A DNA stretch of 64,000 nucleotides from WHSW01 sp963821345 (GCA_963821345.1 CAWGDM010000005.1:4139-68138), one strand, 5' to 3'. Positions 44,193 to 53,242 are shown, counted from the first letter of the stretch. Numbers and translations are program-made. Notes: generated by a model not told the origin, from the sequence alone.

Positions 44193-45799
44193 CCAGGGTC
44201 CTGTTCGTCTGCGGGGAGCCGGTCGGCCAGCGCATGGCTGGCCCCGGGATCCGCTGCCTGGAGCTGGCGCGAACGGTCGCCGCGGCCGGCTGTGAGGTGA
44301 CCGTGGCGGCGCCCGAGAGCGCGCTCGACGAACCCGCGATCGCCCTGCTCGACGCCGCCCCCGAGGACTACGAGCGCCTGCTCGCCGCCGCCCGTGATCA
44401 CGACGTCGTCGTCGCCGAGCGGCTGCCGCCGCACCTGCTGCACACCCTCTCGGGGCTCGAGACCCGCTACATCGCCGACCTCTACAACCCGATCGTGGTC
44501 GAGACCGCGGAACGCAACCGCGGTCGCAGCCGGCGCTCGCAGCGCCGCCGGTCCGCCGTGGTCACCGCGCACACGGTCGCCAACCTCGCCTGCGCCGACT
44601 TCATCGTCTGCGCCTCGGAGCGCCAGCGCGACCTGTGGCTGGGGATGCTGTCCGGCCACGGGCTGCTCGACCCGGCGATGATCGACGCCGACCCCTCGCT
44701 GCGGGCGCTGATCGACGTGGTCCCGTCGGGGCTTCCCGACGAGGGGCCGCCGCCCGCCGAGCCGCACCTGCGGGCGCTGCCCGCGGTCGGCGACGACGAC
44801 CGGATCCTGGTCTGGGGCGGCGGGATCTGGCCCTGGCTGGACGCGATCACGCCGATCCGTGCGATCGAGCGCCTCGACGGCCACTCGCCGGCGATCCACC
44901 TGCACTTCCCCTCCGTCGACCGGCCGCAGGAGCTGAGCGAGGTCGAGATGACGAGCGCGCGCGAGGCGGTCGCCTACGCCGAGCAGCGTGGCCTGCTCGG
45001 GCGCCGCGTCCACGTCGGCGGCGCCTGGGTCCCCTACGAGCGCCGCGCCGACTACCTGCTCGAGGCCGACCTCGGGGTCAGCGCTCACCACGACCATCTC
45101 GAGTCGCGCTACGCGTTTCGCAGCCGCATCCTCGACTACTTCTGGGCCGGCCTGCCGGTGGTCGCGACCGGCGGCGACGTGCTCGCCGAGCTGGTCGACC
45201 GCGAGGGCGCCGGGCGAACGGTCGCCCCCGGCGACGACGACGCCTTCGCCGCCGCGTGTGCGGAGCTACTCGACAATCCGGAGGCGCTGGCGGCGGCCCG
45301 CGCCGCGGCCGCACGGGCCGCCGAGGCCCACCGCTGGCGCCGGGTCGCCGGCCCGCTGGTCGACTACTGCCTGGGTTTCGAAGCGCGCCCGCGGCCGAAC
45401 AAGCCGCGCGGGCTGATCGCCCGCAGCGTCGCCGGCCTCTATCCGGGCCTGCTGGCGATCGAGCTCGAGGAGCACGGCCCCGGCGGGGTCGCCCGCAAGC
45501 TGTCGCGCAACGCGGTCACCGCCGTCGCCCCCAGGCGCCGGCGCCTCAAGTCCCGAGCCGCTACCACCAGACGGTCGAGTCGACCCCTTCGAGCTCGTCG
45601 ACCGGCGTCGTGTAGACGCCCGAGGAGAGGTACTTCCAGCCGTCGTCGGGGACCAAAAAGACGACGTTGCCATCGTCGAGCTCGGCGGCGATGCGGACGC
45701 AGATCGCGGCCACGGCGCCGGCCGAGACGCCGGCGAACAGGCCCTCCTCGCGCAGCAGCTTCTGGGTCCAGACGATCGCGTCGCGGTTCGAGACCATGA
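44189..45799 (+). CDS. family 4-type glycosyltransferase
   Basis: GT-B fold. TRVLFVCGEPVGQRMAGPGIRCLELARTVAAAG at the N-terminus, the central linker HTVANLACADFIVCASERQRDLWLGML, VPSGLPDEGPPP, ILVWGGGIWPWLDAITPIRAI, and the acceptor/donor region EADLGVSAHHDHLESRYAFRSRILDYFWAGLPVVATGGDVLAELV, with a C-terminal Rossmann half. Convincing coding ends near 45550, but no stop occurs in frame until 45799, inside antisense cysK. A missing base or stop is likely, so the C-terminus is uncertain. GTG 44189 overlaps the small coiled-coil gene. Confidence 0.8.
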   Translation: MTRVLFVCGEPVGQRMAGPGIRCLELARTVAAAGCEVTVAAPESALDEPAIALLDAAPEDYERLLAAARDHDVVVAERLPPHLLHTLSGLETRYIADLYNPIVVETAERNRGRSRRSQRRRSAVVTAHTVANLACADFIVCASERQRDLWLGMLSGHGLLDPAMIDADPSLRALIDVVPSGLPDEGPPPAEPHLRALPAVGDDDRILVWGGGIWPWLDAITPIRAIERLDGHSPAIHLHFPSVDRPQELSEVEMTSAREAVAYAEQRGLLGRRVHVGGAWVPYERRADYLLEADLGVSAHHDHLESRYAFRSRILDYFWAGLPVVATGGDVLAELVDREGAGRTVAPGDDDAFAAACAELLDNPEALAAARAAAARAAEAHRWRRVAGPLVDYCLGFEARPRPNKPRGLIARSVAGLYPGLLAIELEEHGPGGVARKLSRNAVTAVAPRRRRLKSRAATTRRSSRPLRARRPASCRRPRRGTSSRRRGPKRRRCHRRARRRCGRRSRPRRRPRRRRTGPPRAAASGSRRSRRGSRP

Positions 45800-46529
45800 T
45801 CTTGCGGTCGAGCACCGAGAGGTCGATGATCGGCGGGATGAAGCCGTCGTCCAGGGAGCGCAGGCCGGAGACCTCTTCGCCCTGCATCGGCTCGGCGGCG
45901 ACGATCTTGGTCTCCGGGTTGGCCTCCTTCAGCCGCCGGCCGTTGCCCATCAGGGTGCCGCCGGTTCCGAGCCCGGCGACGAAGGCCGCCACCTCGTCGA
46001 GCTCGTCGAGGATCTCGACCGCGGTGCCGTTGTAGTGGGCGCCCGGGTTGGCCTCGTTGCCGTACTGGTAGGGCATGTAGAAGGAAGCGTCCTTGCCGAC
46101 CATGTCCAGGGCCAGCTCGACCGCGCCGTTGGAGCCCTTGGCGCCCTCGGAGTAGACGATCTCGGCGCCGAACATGCGCAGCAGCTGGGAGCGCTCCTCG
46201 GTGACGTTGGTGGGCATCACCGCGGTGAACGGATAGCCCTTGCGCTGGCAGATCATCGCCAGGGCGATCCCGGTGTTGCCCGAGGTCGGCTCGAGCACCG
46301 TCTGGCCCGGGGCGATCGCACCCTCGGCCTCGGCGGCCTCGATCATCGCCTTCGCGACCCGGTCCTTGACCGAGCCGGTCGGGTTGCGGCCCTCGAGCTT
46401 GGCGAAGATCCGGACCCCGGGCTTCGGCGACAGGCGCGGCAGCTCGACCAGCGGCGTGTTGCCGACCGCCTCGATGATGTTGCCGTAGCGGCCCCCGCAG
46501 GGCCGGTTGAGCGTCGGCTCGAGCGTCAC
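45561..46529 (-). CDS. cysK: cysteine synthase
   Basis: PLP enzyme joining O-acetylserine (or O-phosphoserine) and sulfide. 322 aa. RYGNIIEAVGNTPLVELPRL, the PLP-Lys site LEGRNPTGSVKDRVAKAMI, EPTSGNTGIALAMICQRKGY, QYGNEANPGAHYNGTAVEI, GLGTGGTLMGNGRRLKEANP, and LFAGVSAGAVAA. The start is GTG 46529 (VTLEPTLNRP). Convergent with the GT4 gene, divergent from the methyltransferase-like gene. Intact, which contrasts with the genes on its right. Confidence 0.93.
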   Translation of the reverse strand: MTLEPTLNRPCGGRYGNIIEAVGNTPLVELPRLSPKPGVRIFAKLEGRNPTGSVKDRVAKAMIEAAEAEGAIAPGQTVLEPTSGNTGIALAMICQRKGYPFTAVMPTNVTEERSQLLRMFGAEIVYSEGAKGSNGAVELALDMVGKDASFYMPYQYGNEANPGAHYNGTAVEILDELDEVAAFVAGLGTGGTLMGNGRRLKEANPETKIVAAEPMQGEEVSGLRSLDDGFIPPIIDLSVLDRKIMVSNRDAIVWTQKLLREEGLFAGVSAGAVAAICVRIAAELDDGNVVFLVPDDGWKYLSSGVYTTPVDELEGVDSTVWW

Positions 46530-46535
46530 TATAGA
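46507..46535 (+). promoter_or_regulatory. promoter of the 46549 gene
   Basis: TTGAGC (46507-46512), 17-bp spacer, TATAGA (46530-46535); the -35 lies within the first codons of divergent cysK. The start codon is 13 nt after the -10. Confidence 0.5.
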
Positions 46536-46548
46536 AAGTGTAGTAGCC

Positions 46549-47220
46549 GTGACCGATCGGATGCAGAGCCTCGCCCGGCTGCTCGCCGCCGGGCCGGCGC
46601 TGCCGACCGACGCCTGGTCGCTCGGCGACGCCGAGTTGGCGAGGGTGATCGCGGAGCTCGGAGACGAGCCGCGGGTCGTGGTCGAGTGCGGCTCCGGGCG
46701 CAGCACGGTGCTGCTCGCGCGGCGGCTGCGCGAGCTCGGCGGCGGCAGCGTCCACAGCCTCGAGCACGACCCCGCCTGGGCGCAGCTGACCAGGATGCGG
46801 TTGGCGGCCGAGGATCTGACCGCGATCGCAACCGTGATCGAGGCGCCGCTCGGCTACCACCCGCTGGCGCCCGAGGGCTGTCGCTGGTACGCGTCCTGGG
46901 CGCTGGGCGAGCTGCCCGGCGAGATCGACCTGCTGCTGGTCGACGGCCCGCCCGCGGGCGAGCCCGCAATCGAGCGCGGCCGCTACCCGGCGCTGCCGGC
47001 GCTCGCCGAGCGTCTGGCCCCGGGCGCCGATGCGTCGCCCTGGACGACTGCGCACCGCGCCGGCGAGCGCTGGGTGCTCGACCGCTGGCGGGCCGAGGGC
47101 CTGGCTCACCGAGCCTGGACCTGGACGAGGAGCCGGACTGGCGATCGGTGTATGTTCACGGCAGTCTTCAGAGCGGATTCAGGCATGAACAACTCACGAA
47201 AGGGGCGATGGAGCGGATGA
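46549..47220 (+). CDS. SAM-methyltransferase-like protein, frameshifted C-terminus
   Basis: About 220 aa. VVVECGSGRSTVLLARRLRELG is a SAM-binding motif I with the 'sGrST' form of small class I methyltransferases. SVHSLEHDPAWAQLT, APLGYHPLAPEGCRWY and EIDLLLVDGPPAGEPAIERGRYPALPAL follow the same group. Two breaks near 47030-47060 hide a VALDD segment, and one near 47125 leads to EPDWRSVYV. The start is GTG 46549 or ATG 46561. The end overlaps the amino-acid transporter start region. Target unknown. Confidence 0.65.
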   Translation: MTDRMQSLARLLAAGPALPTDAWSLGDAELARVIAELGDEPRVVVECGSGRSTVLLARRLRELGGGSVHSLEHDPAWAQLTRMRLAAEDLTAIATVIEAPLGYHPLAPEGCRWYASWALGELPGEIDLLLVDGPPAGEPAIERGRYPALPALAERLAPGADASPWTTAHRAGERWVLDRWRAEGLAHRAWTWTRSRTGDRCMFTAVFRADSGMNNSRKGRWSG

Positions 47221-48078
47221 GAGGAACTCGGACTTGGCTCGTGGTCGGACTCGCTGGCGCTGTTCGCGCTCGGGGCGATCGCCGCAGGATGCGGCAGCAG
47301 CGACGACAGCACCTCCGCGGACACCTCGAGCTCCGGCTCAACCGCCGACGTGACCACGATCACCGACGGAGTGCTGACGATCGGCACCGACGCCCCATAC
47401 CCCCCGTTCGAGATCGGCACGCCGGACGATCCGGACTTCAGCGGCTTCGACGTCGACGTCGGCAACGACATCGCCGAGCAGCTCGGGCTGGAGCCCCAGT
47501 TCCAAGACACTTCGTTCGACACGATCTTCCGCAACACGGCGGCCGGGCAGTTCGACGTGGCGGTCGCCGCGGCGACGATCACCCCGGGTCGCCAGAAGAC
47601 GGTCGACTTCTCCGACCCCTACTACGAGGCCGCAGCAGGCGCTGGTCGTGCCCGAGGGCTCGGACATCACCTCGGTTGATGACCTCGCAGGCAAGATCGT
47701 CGGCGCCCAGGACGCGACCACCGGCGAGACCTACGCCAACGACGAGACCGATGCCTCCGAGGTGCGCGGCTTCCCGGAGGGCCCGGACGCGATCGCCGCG
47801 GTGACCACCGGTCAGGTCGATGCCGCGATCATCGACGAGCCGGTCGCCGTCGACGCGGTGGCGCAAGTCACAGGGCGTCGAGATCGCGAGCCTGATCCCG
47901 ACCAACGAGCTCTACGGAATCGCGGTCTCGAAGGAAAACCCGGCACTGCTCGACGCGGTCAACAACGCGCTCCAGCAAGATGAAGGACGACGGCACGATC
48001 CAGGACCTCTACCAGAAGTACCTGCAGACCGACGCCCCCGACTCGGTGCTCAAGGGGACGACGACGAACCCCGGCTGA
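47208..48078 (+). CDS. polar amino acid ABC transporter, substrate-binding lipoprotein (frameshifted)
   Basis: Extracytoplasmic solute-binding lipoprotein. After an extra G near 47250 the signal peptide reads LALFALGAIAAGC (lipobox AAGC), followed by a Ser/Asp linker. Then LTIGTDAPYPPFEIGTPDDPDFSGFDVDVG, ITPGRQKTVDFSDPYY, DLAGKIVGAQDATTGETYA, AAIIDEPVAVDAVA and KDDGTIQDLYQKYL, the family 3 pattern. Extra bases at about 47635, 47870 and 47977 also break the frame. ATG 47208 with AAAGGGG just upstream. Head of a substrate-binding protein/permease/ATPase operon. Confidence 0.85.
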
Positions 48079-48101
48079 GCCCGGTCGACATCAGCGTGTG
48101 C

Positions 48102-48126
48102 GAAGGGGCGCCCTCGGCGCCCCTTC
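48102..48126 (+). terminator. GC-rich hairpin between binding-protein and permease genes
   Basis: GAAGGGGCGCC pairs perfectly with GGCGCCCCTTC across a CTC loop (11-bp stem). There is no U-run. The position, just after the binding-protein stop, suits a partial terminator or RNA-stabilising stem that gives more binding protein than permease. Confidence 0.65.
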
Positions 48127-48168
48127 TGCATTGCGGATAGCCTGGCGCCACACCCAGAGAGGAGCAGG

Positions 48169-48998
48169 ATGCACTTCATCCTCGAGTACTACTTCGACTT
48201 CACCGGGACGGTCTTTCAGGATCACAACTTCCAGACGATCCTCAAGGGCTTCGGGGTCACGATCAAGCTCTCGATCCTGTCCGGGGTCCTGAGCCTCAGC
48301 TGGGGCCTGGTCCTCGCGGTTCTGCGACAGACTTCCTGGGCGCGCGCTGGCGCCGGTCCGCTGGGGCGACGATCGCCTACATCGACGTCTTCCGCGGGAT
48401 CCCGCTGCTGCTGGTGCTGCTGCTGGTCTCGGGGTTCTCGGTCTTTGGCGCCCCGATCGGCGGCGAGGTGCTGCCGAAGTCGATCGCCACTCCGACCTGG
48501 TTCGGCCAGCCGTCAGCCGTTCTGGTACGGCGTCGTTCGGGCTGACGATCACCTACGGCGCCTACATGGCGGAGGTCTACCGAGCCGGGATCGAGTCGGT
48601 CCCCGGCGGCCAGATGGAGGCCGCGCGGTCGCTGGGAATGAGCCACGGCCAGGCGATGCGCTACGTGATCGTCCCGCAGGCCGTCCGCAGGGTGATCCCG
48701 CCGCTGCTCAACGACTTCATCGCGCTGATGAAGGACACCTCGCTGGTCAGCGTCCTCGGCGCTGGTCGAGGTGGTGCAGGCCGGCCGCGACATCCAGTCC
48801 GACACCTTCAACGGCACCGGCCTGGTGATGGGCGCGATCCTGTTCCTGATCGTCACCATCCCGCTCGCCCGCCTGGTCGATTGGCTGATCGCCCGCGAGC
48901 AGCGCCGCGTCGGCCGCGGCGGCAGCGACGATGGCGGCACCGGCGAGGACGTGACCTCCGACCCGGCGCTCGTCGGCGGCGGCGGGGTGACGACGTGA
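48169..48998 (+). CDS. polar amino acid ABC transporter permease (frameshifted)
   Basis: His/Glu/Gln/Arg-type permease, about 275 aa after repair. N-terminal loop FILEYYFDFTGTVFQDHNF, helix LKGFGVTIKLSILSGVLSLSWGLVLAVLRQ, then AYIDVFRGIPLLLVLLLVSGFSVFG, YGAYMAEVYRAGIESVPGGQMEAARSLGMSHGQAMRYVIVPQAVRRVIPPLLNDF (EAA loop) and GRDIQSDTFNGTGLVMGAILFLIVTIPLARLVDWL. Extra bases occur at about 48330, 48360, 48512, 48530 and 48763. ATG 48169 after an AGAGGAG ribosome-binding site. The stop overlaps the ATPase GTG. Confidence 0.85.
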
Positions 48999-49777
48999 GC
49001 GGTGAGGCGCCCGCTGCGGCGGCAGCCCCGAACGGGGCGATGCTGGTCCTCGACGGGGTCCACAAGCGGTTCGGCAAGCTCGAGGTCCTGCGCGGCGTCG
49101 ACCTCGAGATCGAGCGCGGCGAGGTCGTCTGCGTGCTCGGGCCAAGCGGCTCGGGCAAGTCGACGCTGCTGCGCTGCATCAACCTGCTCGAGCCGCCCGA
49201 GGAGGGCCGGATCCTGCTCGAGGGCCAGCGAGATCACCGGCGACGGCAACACCGACGGGCGTCGACTTCGTCCGCCAGCGGGTCGGGATGGTGTTCCAGC
49301 AGTTCAACCTGTTCCCGCACAAGTGCGCGCTCGACAACGTCCGCCTCGCGCAGGAGAAGGTGCTCGACCGCGCGGCGCGACGAGGCCCGCGAGAAGGCCG
49401 CGTCGCTGCTCGCCCGGGTCGGCTCGCCGACAAGCTCGACGAGTTCCCCGACCGGCTCTCGGGCGGCCAGCAGCAGCGGGTGGCGATCGCCCGGGCGCTG
49501 GCGATGGACCCGCACGGTGATGCTGTTCGACGAGGTCACCTCGGCGCTCGACCCGGAGCTGGTCAAGGAGGTGCTCGACGTGATGCGCGAGCTCGCCGCG
49601 GAGGGGATGACGATGATCGTCGTCACCCACGAGATCGGCTTCGCCCGCGAGGTCGGGAGCCGGGTCGTGTTCATGGACGGCGGCGTGATCGTCGAGCAGG
49701 GCCCGCCGGCCGAGGTGCTCGACAACCCCAAACAGGAGCGGACGCGCCAGTTCCTAGGCCTGGTGCTCGAACACTGA
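48995..49777 (+). CDS. polar amino acid ABC transporter ATP-binding protein (frameshifted)
   Basis: Walker A GPSGSGKSTLLRCINLLE, Q-loop VFQQFNLFPHKCALDNV, signature LSGGQQQRVAIARALA, Walker B VMLFDEVTSALDPELVKE and switch His VVTHEIGFAREVG, an HisP/GlnQ-type ATPase. The frame breaks at about 49228, 49258, 49380, 49425 and 49515. All but one are repaired by removing a base. About 255 aa after repair. GTG 48995 overlaps the permease stop (GTGA). Confidence 0.87.
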   Translation: MSGEAPAAAAAPNGAMLVLDGVHKRFGKLEVLRGVDLEIERGEVVCVLGPSGSGKSTLLRCINLLEPPEEGRILLEGQRDHRRRQHRRASTSSASGSGWCSSSSTCSRTSARSTTSASRRRRCSTARRDEAREKAASLLARVGSPTSSTSSPTGSRAASSSGWRSPGRWRWTRTVMLFDEVTSALDPELVKEVLDVMRELAAEGMTMIVVTHEIGFAREVGSRVVFMDGGVIVEQGPPAEVLDNPKQERTRQFLGLVLEH

Positions 49778-51244
49778 GCGCGGCCCTGCGGCCAGCCAGC
49801 GGACCGCGATCGCGCAGGCGCCCAGGGTCGCCGAGACGACCAGAAAGGTCTCGGGCGGGATGCCGTAGCGAAAGTCCCAGGAGTTGGTCAGCACCGGCAT
49901 CCAGTACAGCGCCAGGGCGCTGAGCCCGAAGAGGAAGGTCGCCAGCCTCAGGGCGCCGGTGGCGGCAAAGAACCCGACCAGGGTCAGCAGCAAGCAGCCG
50001 ACCAGCAGCAGCTTGTCGATCCGGAAGACGTCCTGGTAGGCGGCCAGCAGGCCGTCGCCGCTGACGTGCAGCTGCACGCCGTCGTACTTCTGGTCCAGAG
50101 CAGCGACCACATTCTGCTCGGTGGGCAGGTCGTGGAAACCGAACGAGATCAGGTCCGGGGACTGCCCCGACAACGGCTTGTCGCTGTTGATCTCGGGGTC
50201 GAAGAAGCGGGCGAAGTCCTGAGCGACCGCGCCGAGGTAGTCGAGCGGCTGGTGGATGATCGCCTGGCGGGCGAAGTCCTGAAGCGGGCCGCCCGTCTCG
50301 GGACCCATCGGGGAGAAGTTGCGTCGCGAGACCGAGTTCGCGTCCCAGACGTAGCCGAACGGCCCCGGGCGCTGGTCGGGCGGGACGTCCTCGCAGAGCA
50401 CCGCGGTCCCCTCGGGCGGGTCGAACTTCGAGCAGTCGGCGAACGGCGCCACCCGCGAGTACAGGTTCCAGCCGGCGAAGTCGGTGAGCCCGGCGTACTT
50501 GCCGTCGCTGATCAGGAAGGCGCCGAAGTAGATGAGGAGAACCGCCCCGGCCGATGCCAGCGCCACCCCGGCGGCGATCCAGCGCCGGCGCCAGTCGGCG
50601 GCGGCGAACAGCGCTGCCAGCGCGAGCACGATCGGGAGCACGATGCCGACGCTGCGGGTGAGCCCGGCGAGCGCCAGCAGCGCGCCGGCTGCGGCCAGCC
50701 AGCGCAGGTTGATCTCCGGGACCAGGCCCCTGATCCCGGCCGCGAGGCCCGCCGTCGCCAGCGCGATCAGCAGCCAGTCCGCCATCAACACGTGCTCGAG
50801 GTAGATGTGGTCGCCTGAGAGCAGCACGACCGCGGTCGGGATCAGCGCGATCCAGGGCCGGACGCCGAGCCGGCGGACGGCGAGGAAGACCAGCAGCCCG
50901 ACCGCGAGGCCGCCGAGGTGCTGGATCGCGATCGTGAACCAGACCTGATCGGAGACGCCGCGCAGCAGGTGCAAAAAGACCGGGTAGACGGCCGGCATAT
51001 AGAAGTCGTCGAAGATCCCGGTCGGGGAGATGCGCGCGAACCGCGGCGAGTCGGCCAGGGTCATGATCGCCGGGTAGTAGAGGGCCATCGTCGCCAGGCG
51101 GAGGGTCGCCGCGACCCCGACCAGCACGATCAGCGGCCCGTAGAGCAGCTGCTCACGCAGAGCGTGCGCCTTCGCGGCCAACGTCTCGCTGACCCCGGCG
51201 CGCGGTTGCTCAACCGCCTGTGCGGGCGCCGCCGTGCTCGACAT
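49754..51244 (-). CDS. polytopic membrane glycosyltransferase-like protein (GT39/ArnT-like)
   Basis: 496 aa, intact. About ten helices. The first loop after helix 1 (YYPAIMTLADSPRFARISPTGIFDDFYMPAVYPVFLHLL) contains an acidic D-S-x-x-Y/F site of GT-C type, then VLLSGDHIYLEHVLMADWLLIAL. It differs in sequence from the two cluster membrane proteins at 31.6 and 36 kb. Its C-terminus overlaps the 3' end of the amino-acid ATPase gene (24 bp). ATG 51244 with TACCGT upstream. The sugar donor would be a polyprenyl-linked sugar (inference). Confidence 0.7.
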   Translation of the reverse strand: MSSTAAPAQAVEQPRAGVSETLAAKAHALREQLLYGPLIVLVGVAATLRLATMALYYPAIMTLADSPRFARISPTGIFDDFYMPAVYPVFLHLLRGVSDQVWFTIAIQHLGGLAVGLLVFLAVRRLGVRPWIALIPTAVVLLSGDHIYLEHVLMADWLLIALATAGLAAGIRGLVPEINLRWLAAAGALLALAGLTRSVGIVLPIVLALAALFAAADWRRRWIAAGVALASAGAVLLIYFGAFLISDGKYAGLTDFAGWNLYSRVAPFADCSKFDPPEGTAVLCEDVPPDQRPGPFGYVWDANSVSRRNFSPMGPETGGPLQDFARQAIIHQPLDYLGAVAQDFARFFDPEINSDKPLSGQSPDLISFGFHDLPTEQNVVAALDQKYDGVQLHVSGDGLLAAYQDVFRIDKLLLVGCLLLTLVGFFAATGALRLATFLFGLSALALYWMPVLTNSWDFRYGIPPETFLVVSATLGACAIAVRWLAAGPRSVFEHQA

Positions 51245-51251
51245 CGCCCGC

Positions 51252-51257
51252 ACGGTA
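51252..51257 (-). promoter_or_regulatory. -10 box TACCGT of the 51244 gene
   Basis: TACCGT on the minus strand, 7 nt before the ATG at 51244; supports ATG 51244 over the in-frame upstream start at 51253. Confidence 0.4.
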
Positions 51258-51273
51258 GCGGCTGTGCGCGCTC

Positions 51274-51279
51274 TAGACT
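51274..51279 (+). promoter_or_regulatory. -10 box TAGACT of the 51288 gene
   Basis: TAGACT ends 8 nt before the GTG at 51288; no Shine-Dalgarno sequence. Confidence 0.45.
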
Positions 51280-51287
51280 GCCGCCTG

Positions 51288-52295
51288 GTGGAGCCCCGAA
51301 CCGCCCCAGCTCAGGCATCCGTGCCCGGCGCGGATACGCCCCAGCCCGACCGCGTCGGCTACTCGCTCGCCAACCTGGCCGAGCTGCTGATCGCGTGCCT
51401 GGACGCCGCCGGGACGCGGAGCGTGATCGAGGTCGGCGCCGACCGCGGGCTGCTGACCGCGAAGCTGCTCGAGTGGGCCGGCGCCGACGGCACCGTCGTC
51501 GCCGTCGACCCGGCGCCGCACCGCGAGCTCGAGGCGCTCGAGGCGGAGCATCCCGAGCTGACGCTGATCCGCTCGACCAGCCACGAGGTGCTCGGCGAGA
51601 TCGAGCTCTCCGACGCGATCGTCCTCGACGGCGATCACAACTACTTCACCCTGCGCGAGGAGCTGCGGATCATCGGCGACCGCGCCCCGGGCGCCGAGCT
51701 GCCGCTGCTGATCTTCCACGACGTCTGCTGGCCGCACGCGCGCCGAGACAGCTATTACGTCCCCGACCGGATCCCGGAGGAGCACCGCCAACCGCTCGCC
51801 CACGACGCGGCGATCCTGCCCGGCAACCCGGGGATCGTCGACGAGGGGCTGCCGGTCGACTGGGCCGCCGACCACGAGGGCGGCGAGCGCAACGGCGTGC
51901 TGACCGCGATCGAGGACTTCCTCGCCAGCCGTGAGGACCTCCGGCTGGTCACCGTTCCGGCCTTTTTCGGCCTCGGGGTGCTCTGGCACACGGCCGCGCC
52001 GTGGGCGCCCCGGGTCGAGGCGACGGTCGGCGCCTGGGACCGCCACCCGGTCCTCGCGCGGCTGGAGGACAACCGGGTCGAGCACCTGATCGGACGCCTG
52101 GGGACGTTCAACCGGATGGCGGCGATGCACGACGAGCTCGAGCGGAGCAAGCAGCGGCTCGCACGCCAGGAGCAGGTCCTGCGCACCTTGCTCGACTCGG
52201 GCAGCTTCGCACTCGCCGAGCGGGTTTCAAGCGTCCGCCACCGCGGCGCCAGCCCGGTCTCGCGCGAGCAGATCCGCCGCGCGCTCGAGGACTAG
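51288..52295 (+). CDS. class I SAM-methyltransferase with coiled-coil tail
   Basis: 335 aa. SAM-binding RSVIEVGADRGLLTAKLLEWAG, GTVVAVDPAPHREL, LSDAIVLDGDHNYFTLREEL (the 'VLDGDHnY' form of Methyltransf_24-like enzymes), LLIFHDVCWPHARRD. A conserved Trp/His loop follows, and the tail AAMHDELERSKQRLARQEQVL is a short coiled coil. Convergent with the GT2 gene (52300). Probably adds a methyl group to the glycan or its carrier. Confidence 0.72.
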   Translation: MEPRTAPAQASVPGADTPQPDRVGYSLANLAELLIACLDAAGTRSVIEVGADRGLLTAKLLEWAGADGTVVAVDPAPHRELEALEAEHPELTLIRSTSHEVLGEIELSDAIVLDGDHNYFTLREELRIIGDRAPGAELPLLIFHDVCWPHARRDSYYVPDRIPEEHRQPLAHDAAILPGNPGIVDEGLPVDWAADHEGGERNGVLTAIEDFLASREDLRLVTVPAFFGLGVLWHTAAPWAPRVEATVGAWDRHPVLARLEDNRVEHLIGRLGTFNRMAAMHDELERSKQRLARQEQVLRTLLDSGSFALAERVSSVRHRGASPVSREQIRRALED

Positions 52296-52299
52296 CGCC

Positions 52300-53229
52300 T
52301 CAGGCGCGCTCGCGACGGCGCTGGCGGGCCGCGCCCAGGGCTCGCAGCGGCCTGGTCAGCCGCCAGCTGATGCTGGTCCGCACGTCCTCGAGGTGCGCCT
52401 CGAGATCGGCGATCCGCTCCTCGTCGCGCGACGCAGTCGCCTCGCCGACGAGCTTCTCGCGCCCGCCCATCAGCCGATAGGCCGAGGCCTCGGCCTCGGC
52501 GCGGCGGGCGCGCTGCACCCGGTCGTCGCTGCCGGCGCCGTCGTCGGGGAAGCGTCCCTCCCACTTCTCGGCCAACCGAATGTGGGCGGCGACCCAGCCG
52601 TCGAAGTCGGTGATCAGCTCCAGCGAGTGGTGGTGGACGGTACGGATGTCGGCGGTGACCACCTTCATCTGTGCCTCGCGCGCCTGCAGGCAGATGTCGT
52701 AGTCGTAGCCGTGAAAGCGCCCCAGCGATTCGTCGAAGCGCAGCTCATCCATCGCCCTGGGCGAGAAGGCGAGCACGAAGCCGTCGACCGAGTCGACCTC
52801 GCCCAGGCTCGAGTACGACGGCATCTCCTCCGGCAGCCAGCTCAGCGCCGCGACCTCGCCGCCGCCGAGCTCCTTGTACCGGTGGGTGAACGCGGCCCAG
52901 GTGACCGAGCCCTCCCACCAGGCGATGCTGCGGACGCCGAGCGCGCCGGCGCAGCCGACGATGGCGACGTCGGGGTCGGCGAGCGCCGCGCGCAGCTTCT
53001 CGCACGTCCTTGGATCGACGATCTCGGCGTCCTGGTGGACGATCACCAGCGCCTCGAGGTCGTCGAGCTCGCGGGCGCGGTCGAACAACAGGTTGTAGTT
53101 GCGATAGATCGAGCCGGCGGTCCCCTGGGCAAGGATCACCGAGTCGGGCTCGGCGGCGAGCTCGATCCCCGGGCGCGCGCAGCGCTCGTAGATCTCAGGT
53201 TCCGTAATGGCGCAGCCGAAGGCGATCAC
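52300..53229 (-). CDS. GT2 (Glyco_tranf_2_5-like) protein with coiled-coil tail, paralogue 1
   Basis: 309 aa. FGCAITEPEIYERCARPGIELAAEPDS at the start (GTG 53229), NYNLLFDRARELDDLEALVIVHQDAEIVD (acidic metal site), VGCAGALGVRSIAWWEGSVTW, RFDESLGRFHGYDYDICLQARE, HHHSLELI, then a helical region ending in TSISWRLTRPLRALG. It shares these motifs with 61434-62393 and 63427-64000. The start is supported by a TATTTT box 7 nt upstream, and by alignment with the other two copies. Confidence 0.85.
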   Translation of the reverse strand: MIAFGCAITEPEIYERCARPGIELAAEPDSVILAQGTAGSIYRNYNLLFDRARELDDLEALVIVHQDAEIVDPRTCEKLRAALADPDVAIVGCAGALGVRSIAWWEGSVTWAAFTHRYKELGGGEVAALSWLPEEMPSYSSLGEVDSVDGFVLAFSPRAMDELRFDESLGRFHGYDYDICLQAREAQMKVVTADIRTVHHHSLELITDFDGWVAAHIRLAEKWEGRFPDDGAGSDDRVQRARRAEAEASAYRLMGGREKLVGEATASRDEERIADLEAHLEDVRTSISWRLTRPLRALGAARQRRRERA

Positions 53230-53236
53230 GCTCGGG

Positions 53237-53242
53237 AAAATA
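53237..53242 (-). promoter_or_regulatory. -10 box TATTTT of the 53229 gene
   Basis: TATTTT on the minus strand, 7 nt before the GTG at 53229. Confidence 0.5.

Noticed and set aside
45561..45799. Antisense C-terminal extension of the GT4 protein
   Set aside because: The residues after about 45550 are the mirror of cysK and carry no GT4 features; the coordinate is kept only because no earlier stop exists.
47208..49777. Programmed frameshifting in the amino-acid ABC transporter
   Set aside because: Breaks are too many, in all three genes, with no slippery heptamer or downstream structure. Insertion-type sequence error is simpler.
47208..49777. True pseudogenisation of the transporter operon
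   Set aside because: Every motif is intact once single bases are removed, and amino-acid substitutions do not show decay.
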